Assembly: GCF_013201075.1 (NCBI RefSeq)
Contig: NZ_CP053708.1
Span: 2,049,501 to 2,113,500 of the forward strand
Direction: 5' to 3'
DNA: 64,000 nucleotides
Origin: Lichenicola cladoniae
GTDB taxonomy: Bacteria > Pseudomonadota > Alphaproteobacteria > Acetobacterales > Acetobacteraceae
Shown here: piece after piece, positions 58,699-64,000 of the stretch
Layout of the letters: every line of letters begins with the position of its first letter
Position numbering within the stretch: the stretch's first letter is position 1
The notes under the pieces: generated by a model
Databases searched by the model: none
The model's input: only the letters and a program-made list of their open reading frames with translations
What the model was told of the DNA's origin: nothing
Translations under genes and position numbers: made by a program

Positions 58699-59717
58699 CG
58701 ATGAGCGGTGCGAGGAAGATGAAGGACGAGGCGCCCCGCGGCAGCAACAGTCCGGTGATGAGCCGGGAAGACCTGACCCGCGCCTACCACGACATGCTGC
58801 TGATCCGCCGGTTCGAGGAACGCACCGGCCAATTGTATGGCATGGGTCTGATCGGCGGCTTCTGCCATCTGTACATCGGGCAGGAAGCGATCGTCGTCGG
58901 CGTGCAGATGGCGCTCAAGCAGGGCGACAAGATTGTCACCTCCTATCGCGACCACGGCCACATGCTGGCGACCGGCATGGACCCGAAGGGCGTGATGGCA
59001 GAGCTGACCGGCCGCTCCACCGGCTATTCCCGCGGCAAGGGCGGCTCGATGCACATGTTCTCCAAGAAGGAGCACTTCTACGGTGGGCACGGCATCGTCG
59101 GCGCGCAGGTGTCTATCGGTGCCGGGCTGGCCTTCTCCAACAAGTATCGCGGCAGCGACGAGGTCGCAGTCGCCTACATGGGCGAGGGGGCATCGAACCA
59201 GGGCCAGGTTTTCGAGAGCTTCAACCTCGCGGCACTCCACAAGCTGCCCTGCATTTTCGTGATCGAGAACAACCAGTACGGCATGGGCACCAGCGTCGAG
59301 CGGTCGTCCGCCTCGAAGGAGCTGTGGAAGAACGGCTCGCCCTGGGGCATCCCGGGCCAGCAGGTCGACGGCATGGACGTGGTCGCGGTGCGTGACGCTG
59401 CCCAGGAAGCCGTCGCCCATTGCCGCGCCGGCAACGGACCGTTCCTGCTGGAGATGAAGACCTACCGCTATCGCGGACACTCCATGTCCGACCCGGCGAA
59501 GTATCGTACTCGCGAAGAAGTCGACCAGATGCGTCGCGAGCGGGATGCGATCGAGCAGGTGAAGCGTGCGCTGCTCGACCTCGGCGAGAACGAGGCGACC
59601 CTCAAGGCGACCGACGACGACATCAAGAAGATCGTGGCCGATGCAGCGGATTTCGCGCAGTCGAGCCCGGAACCCGACGCGTCCGAATTGTGGACGGACA
59701 TACTGGTGGAGGCCTGA
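58695..59717 (+). CDS. pdhA: Pyruvate dehydrogenase E1 component, alpha subunit
   Basis: Thiamine-diphosphate-binding subunit of the E1 decarboxylase, 340 residues. Landmarks: [60 protein letters not shown], the ThDP/metal loop [20 protein letters not shown] ending at [14 protein letters not shown], and [20 protein letters not shown] with the phosphorylation-loop-like Ser cluster. ATG 58695 overlaps the moaC stop as ATGA. pdhB starts five bases after its stop. Confidence 0.97.
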   Translation: MTMSGARKMKDEAPRGSNSPVMSREDLTRAYHDMLLIRRFEERTGQLYGMGLIGGFCHLYIGQEAIVVGVQMALKQGDKIVTSYRDHGHMLATGMDPKGVMAELTGRSTGYSRGKGGSMHMFSKKEHFYGGHGIVGAQVSIGAGLAFSNKYRGSDEVAVAYMGEGASNQGQVFESFNLAALHKLPCIFVIENNQYGMGTSVERSSASKELWKNGSPWGIPGQQVDGMDVVAVRDAAQEAVAHCRAGNGPFLLEMKTYRYRGHSMSDPAKYRTREEVDQMRRERDAIEQVKRALLDLGENEATLKATDDDIKKIVADAADFAQSSPEPDASELWTDILVEA

Positions 59718-59722
59718 CGCCT

Positions 59723-61096
<1,374 letters not shown>

Positions 61097-61107
61097 GGGC
61101 GATACCG

Positions 61108-62415
61108 ATGTCCGTCAACATCCTCATGCCGGCGCTTTCCCCGACCATGACCGAGGGCACGCTCGCCCGCTGGCTCAAGAAGGAAGGCGACGTGATCGCG
61201 TCCGGCGACATCATCGCCGAGATCGAGACCGACAAGGCAACCATGGAAGTCGAGGCGGTCGAGGAGGGCATCCTCGGCCGTATCCTGGTGGCCGACGGTA
61301 CCGAAGGCGTGAAGGTCAACGACCCGATCGGCATCATGGTGACCGAGGGCGAGGCGGTGCCGGACGCCGCCGACGATGGCGGCAAGCAGGATGCTCCGGT
61401 TCCTGCGGGCGAGCCTGTCGCCCAGGGTGGCATTCCGCCGGCAACTTCTACGCCGGCTCTGCCCGCCGCATCGAGTCCCGGCAAGACCGACAGCGCCAGC
61501 CGCGTGTTCGCGTCGCCGCTGGCACGGCGGCTGGCCACCCAGGCCGGGCTCGACGTGTCGTCGATCAAGGGCACCGGACCGAACGGCCGCGTCATCCGTG
61601 CGGATGTCGAGGCAGCAGGCAAGCAGGCGGCCCAGCCGAAGCCGGCCGCCGCTCCCACCTTGCCGCCGTCGGCTGCCGGGCGTCCGGCATCGGCGGTCAT
61701 CACCGCGCCGCATCGCCGTATCCCGAACACCAGCATCCGCCGCGTCATCGCCAGGCGCCTGTCGGAATCCAAGCAGTTCGTTCCGCATTTCTATGTGTCG
61801 ATCGACGTCGAGATGGACGCGTTGCTGGCGCTGCGTGCGCAGCTCAATCACGCGTCACCCGCCGAGGGCCCGGGGTCGTTCAAGATCTCGGTCAACGACA
61901 TGCTGATCAAGGCCTGCGCGGTGACCCTGGTCCGGGTTCCCAAGGTGAACGCGACCTATACCGACGAGGCGATCATCGAATACGAGGACGTCGATATCTC
62001 GGTGGCGGTCTCTATTCCGGATGGGCTGATCACCCCGATCGTCCGCAGCGCCGAGAAGAAGTCGCTGGTGCAGATCAGCAGCGAGGCACGCGGCCTGATC
62101 GCTCGCGCCCGTGACGGAAAACTGAAACCGGACGAGTTCCAGGGTGGTGGTTTCTCGATCTCCAACATGGGCATGTTCGGGGTGAAGGCTTTCTCGGCGA
62201 TCATCAACCCGCCGCAATCCGGTATCCTCGCGGTCAGCGCCAGCGAGAAGCGCGCCGTAGTCCGGACCAGGGATGGCGTCGACCATATCGAGAGCGCCAC
62301 GGTCATGACCGCGACCCTGTCGGTCGATCATCGCGCGGTCGATGGGGCGCTCGCCGCCCAGTGGGCCTCGGTCTTCAAGTCGGTGGTCGAAAATCCGCTG
62401 AGCCTGGTGATCTGA
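61108..62415 (+). CDS. pdhC: Dihydrolipoamide acetyltransferase (E2 component)
   Basis: Core of the pyruvate dehydrogenase complex, 435 residues. One N-terminal lipoyl domain (K43), an Ala/Pro-rich linker, the peripheral-subunit-binding domain near 130-165 (FASPLARRLATQAGLDVSSI, GTGPNGRVIRADV), a second linker and the catalytic domain from about 215 (NTSIRRVIARRLSESKQFVP), ending with the active-site LSVDHRAVDGALAAQWASVF (His-x3-Asp). It lies 11 bases after pdhB and one base before lpd. Confidence 0.97.
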   Translation: MSVNILMPALSPTMTEGTLARWLKKEGDVIASGDIIAEIETDKATMEVEAVEEGILGRILVADGTEGVKVNDPIGIMVTEGEAVPDAADDGGKQDAPVPAGEPVAQGGIPPATSTPALPAASSPGKTDSASRVFASPLARRLATQAGLDVSSIKGTGPNGRVIRADVEAAGKQAAQPKPAAAPTLPPSAAGRPASAVITAPHRRIPNTSIRRVIARRLSESKQFVPHFYVSIDVEMDALLALRAQLNHASPAEGPGSFKISVNDMLIKACAVTLVRVPKVNATYTDEAIIEYEDVDISVAVSIPDGLITPIVRSAEKKSLVQISSEARGLIARARDGKLKPDEFQGGGFSISNMGMFGVKAFSAIINPPQSGILAVSASEKRAVVRTRDGVDHIESATVMTATLSVDHRAVDGALAAQWASVFKSVVENPLSLVI

Positions 62416-62416
62416 A

Positions 62417-63826
62417 ATGGCAACCACCGATTTCGACATCATCATCATCGGCGGCGGGCCTGGCGGCTATGTCGCCGCGATTCGGGCCGCCCAGCTCAAG
62501 CTGTCGGTCTGCGTCGTCGAGAGCACTCATCTGGGCGGCATCTGCCTGAACTGGGGCTGCATCCCGACCAAGGCGCTGCTGCGTTCAGCCGAGATCAACC
62601 ACCTGCTGCACAATCTCGGCGAGTTCGGGTTCTCGGCCGACAATATCCGCTTCGACCTGGACAAGGTGGTGAAGCGGTCCCGTGCGATCTCCAAGCAACT
62701 GGCGTCCGGGGTCGGCTTCCTGCTCAAGAAGAACAAGGTTCCGGTGTTCGACGGCCGCGGCAAGCTTGCCGGAACGGACGGGGACAAGCGTCGGGTCGAG
62801 GTTACCAAGGATGGCAAGGCGGTCGCCACCCTGACCGGCAAGCATGTGATCCTCGCCACCGGTGCACGGGCCCGCGTGCTGCCCGGCCTGGAGCCGGACG
62901 GCAAGCTGATCTGGTCCTATCGCGAGGCGATGGTGCCGGCGGCGATGCCGAAGCGCCTGCTGGTGATCGGCTCGGGCGCGATCGGTATCGAGTTCGCCAG
63001 CTTCTATCGCAACATGGGGGCAGAGGTGACGGTGGCCGAGGTCGTCGATCGGATCCTGCCGGTCGAGGACGAGGAGATCGCCACCTTCGCGCGCACTCAG
63101 TTCGAGAAGCAGGGCATCCGTATCCTGACCGGTGCCAAGATCGGCACGCCGCAGAAGCTGGCCGACAGCGTCTCGATCACGATCGAGGCAAAGGGGAAGT
63201 CGGAGACGCTCGAGTTCGACCGCATCATCTCCGCGGTCGGTATCGTCGGCAATGTCGAGGATATCGGCCTCGAAGGCACCAAGGTCGAGGTCGAGAAGAC
63301 TCATGTGAAGATCGACCATTTCTGCCGTACCGGCGAGCCGGGCGTCTATGCGATCGGTGACCTGGCCGGCGCCCCATGGCTCGCTCACAAGGCCAGTCAT
63401 GAAGGTGTCCTGTGCGTCGAGAAGATCGCCGGGATGGACGTGCACGGGATCGACTGGACCAACATCCCGGGCTGCACCTACTGCCGTCCGCAGGTTGCCA
63501 GCGTCGGCTGGACGGAGGCCAAGGCGAAGGCCGAGGGTCGTGAAATCCGCGTCGGGCGCTTTCCGTTCATCGGCAACGGCAAGGCGATCACGATGGGCGA
63601 GCCCGATGGCATGGTCAAAACGGTGTTCGACGCCAAAACCGGCGGGCTGCTCGGCGCACACATGGTGGGTGCCGAAGTGACCGAGTTGATCCAGGGCTAC
63701 GTCATCGCGCGCACGCTGGAGTCCACCGAGCAGGAGCTGATGCACACGGTGTTCCCGCATCCCACCGTCAGCGAAACCATGCACGAGGCGGTGCTCGACG
63801 CATGGGGCCAGGCAATTCACTTCTGA
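62417..63826 (+). CDS. lpd: Dihydrolipoamide dehydrogenase (E3 component)
   Basis: Flavoprotein that reoxidises the lipoyl arm with NAD+; 469 residues. FAD-binding DIIIIGGGPGGYVAAIRAAQ, redox disulfide GGICLNWGCIPTKALLRSAE (C43-C48), NAD-binding LLVIGSGAIGIEFASFYRNM, GVYAIGDLAGAPWLAHKASH and the C-terminal HTVFPHPTVSETMHEAVLDA with the catalytic His-Pro-x5-Glu region. Last gene of the long operon; it starts one base after the pdhC stop. Confidence 0.98.
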   Translation: MATTDFDIIIIGGGPGGYVAAIRAAQLKLSVCVVESTHLGGICLNWGCIPTKALLRSAEINHLLHNLGEFGFSADNIRFDLDKVVKRSRAISKQLASGVGFLLKKNKVPVFDGRGKLAGTDGDKRRVEVTKDGKAVATLTGKHVILATGARARVLPGLEPDGKLIWSYREAMVPAAMPKRLLVIGSGAIGIEFASFYRNMGAEVTVAEVVDRILPVEDEEIATFARTQFEKQGIRILTGAKIGTPQKLADSVSITIEAKGKSETLEFDRIISAVGIVGNVEDIGLEGTKVEVEKTHVKIDHFCRTGEPGVYAIGDLAGAPWLAHKASHEGVLCVEKIAGMDVHGIDWTNIPGCTYCRPQVASVGWTEAKAKAEGREIRVGRFPFIGNGKAITMGEPDGMVKTVFDAKTGGLLGAHMVGAEVTELIQGYVIARTLESTEQELMHTVFPHPTVSETMHEAVLDAWGQAIHF

Positions 63827-63937
63827 CGACGGGCGACTTCCGGGGTCAGGCCAGCCGTGCGGCCAGCGTGCGCTTGACGCTTCGCTGCCCGGGTTCCACT
63901 TGTCGATGACCGTTCACCACTGGAAACCCTGGCAACG

Positions 63938-64000
63938 ATGTCAACGCGCCTGCTGATCGACCATCGCCTCGGGGCGGTATCCCAGGAGACGGCCCCGTCC
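63938..64000 (+). CDS. Possible start of a further gene, cut by the window edge
   Basis: After lpd, bases 63827-63937 show no feature. An ATG at 63938 opens a frame to the window end reading STRLLIDHRLGAVSQETAPS, which looks protein-like but is only 21 codons. It could equally be chance; minus-strand frames are also open across this stretch. No family can be assigned. Confidence 0.2.
   Translation, partial: MSTRLLIDHRLGAVSQETAPS

Overview
This is a high-G+C window, densely packed with genes on both strands. The gene families and order point to an alphaproteobacterium, most likely Acetobacteraceae or a near relative. The grounds are the ppiD-trpE-trpG-trpD-trpC run, the tpiA-secG-pyrG group, a pyruvate dehydrogenase E1-beta with its own lipoyl domain, a GTTC-N7-GTTC SOS box upstream of lexA, and an L-sorbosone-type PQQ dehydrogenase. 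The family-level placement is inferred from gene content, not from a marker-gene search.

Layout. 1-4.2 kb: a peptide-type ABC importer (binding protein cut by the window edge, two permeases) coupled to a ROK sugar kinase. 4.2-6.5 kb: two small membrane proteins and a secreted PQQ sugar dehydrogenase. 6.7 kb: tRNA-Gln(CTG). 6.9-11.7 kb: Ppx/GppA phosphatase, rlmE and a GH63-type glucosidase. 11.7-13.6 kb: an unusual minus-strand pair, a LysM protein with a C-terminal membrane anchor followed by a secreted protein with a degenerate metallopeptidase-like motif. 14-23 kb: guaB, rsmB, a CPA1 antiporter, a YkuD transpeptidase, an OmpR-type regulator, xthA and an M19 dipeptidase. 23-27.6 kb: uvrC, pgsA, mobB, a lipoprotein, moaD and moaE.

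27.6-32.3 kb is a biotin locus: bioA divergent from bioF, a BioH-like esterase and a natural BioC-BioD fusion, whose 3' end overlaps the convergent lexA. 33-37.5 kb: SOS box, moeA, rpmG, ftsB, a DDAH-like amidinohydrolase and eno. 37.6-44.3 kb: a DUF3429 protein, a carboxylesterase, a YdeP/FdhF-like molybdoenzyme, a two-gene pair (YqcI/YcgG heme-protein family plus DUF1989) and a secreted FKBP isomerase. 44.4-47.2 kb: a TonB-dependent receptor, more A/T-rich than its surroundings and lacking an obvious start codon, with a decayed copy of a related receptor C-terminus just downstream. 47.5-51.7 kb: pyrG, a flavin amine oxidase, secG and tpiA.

51.9-63.8 kb is an almost gapless plus-strand run, ppiD-trpE-trpG-trpD-trpC-moaC-pdhA-pdhB-pdhC-lpd, linking envelope protein folding, tryptophan synthesis, molybdopterin synthesis and pyruvate oxidation in what may be one 12-kb transcript.

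Five molybdenum-cofactor genes (mobB, moaD, moaE, moeA, moaC) lie in four separate places alongside one candidate molybdoenzyme. No CRISPR array, prophage or intact insertion sequence is visible. The most unusual items are the YqcI/YcgG-DUF1989 pair, the LysM/secreted-protein pair, the BioC-BioD fusion and the receptor with its tandem remnant.
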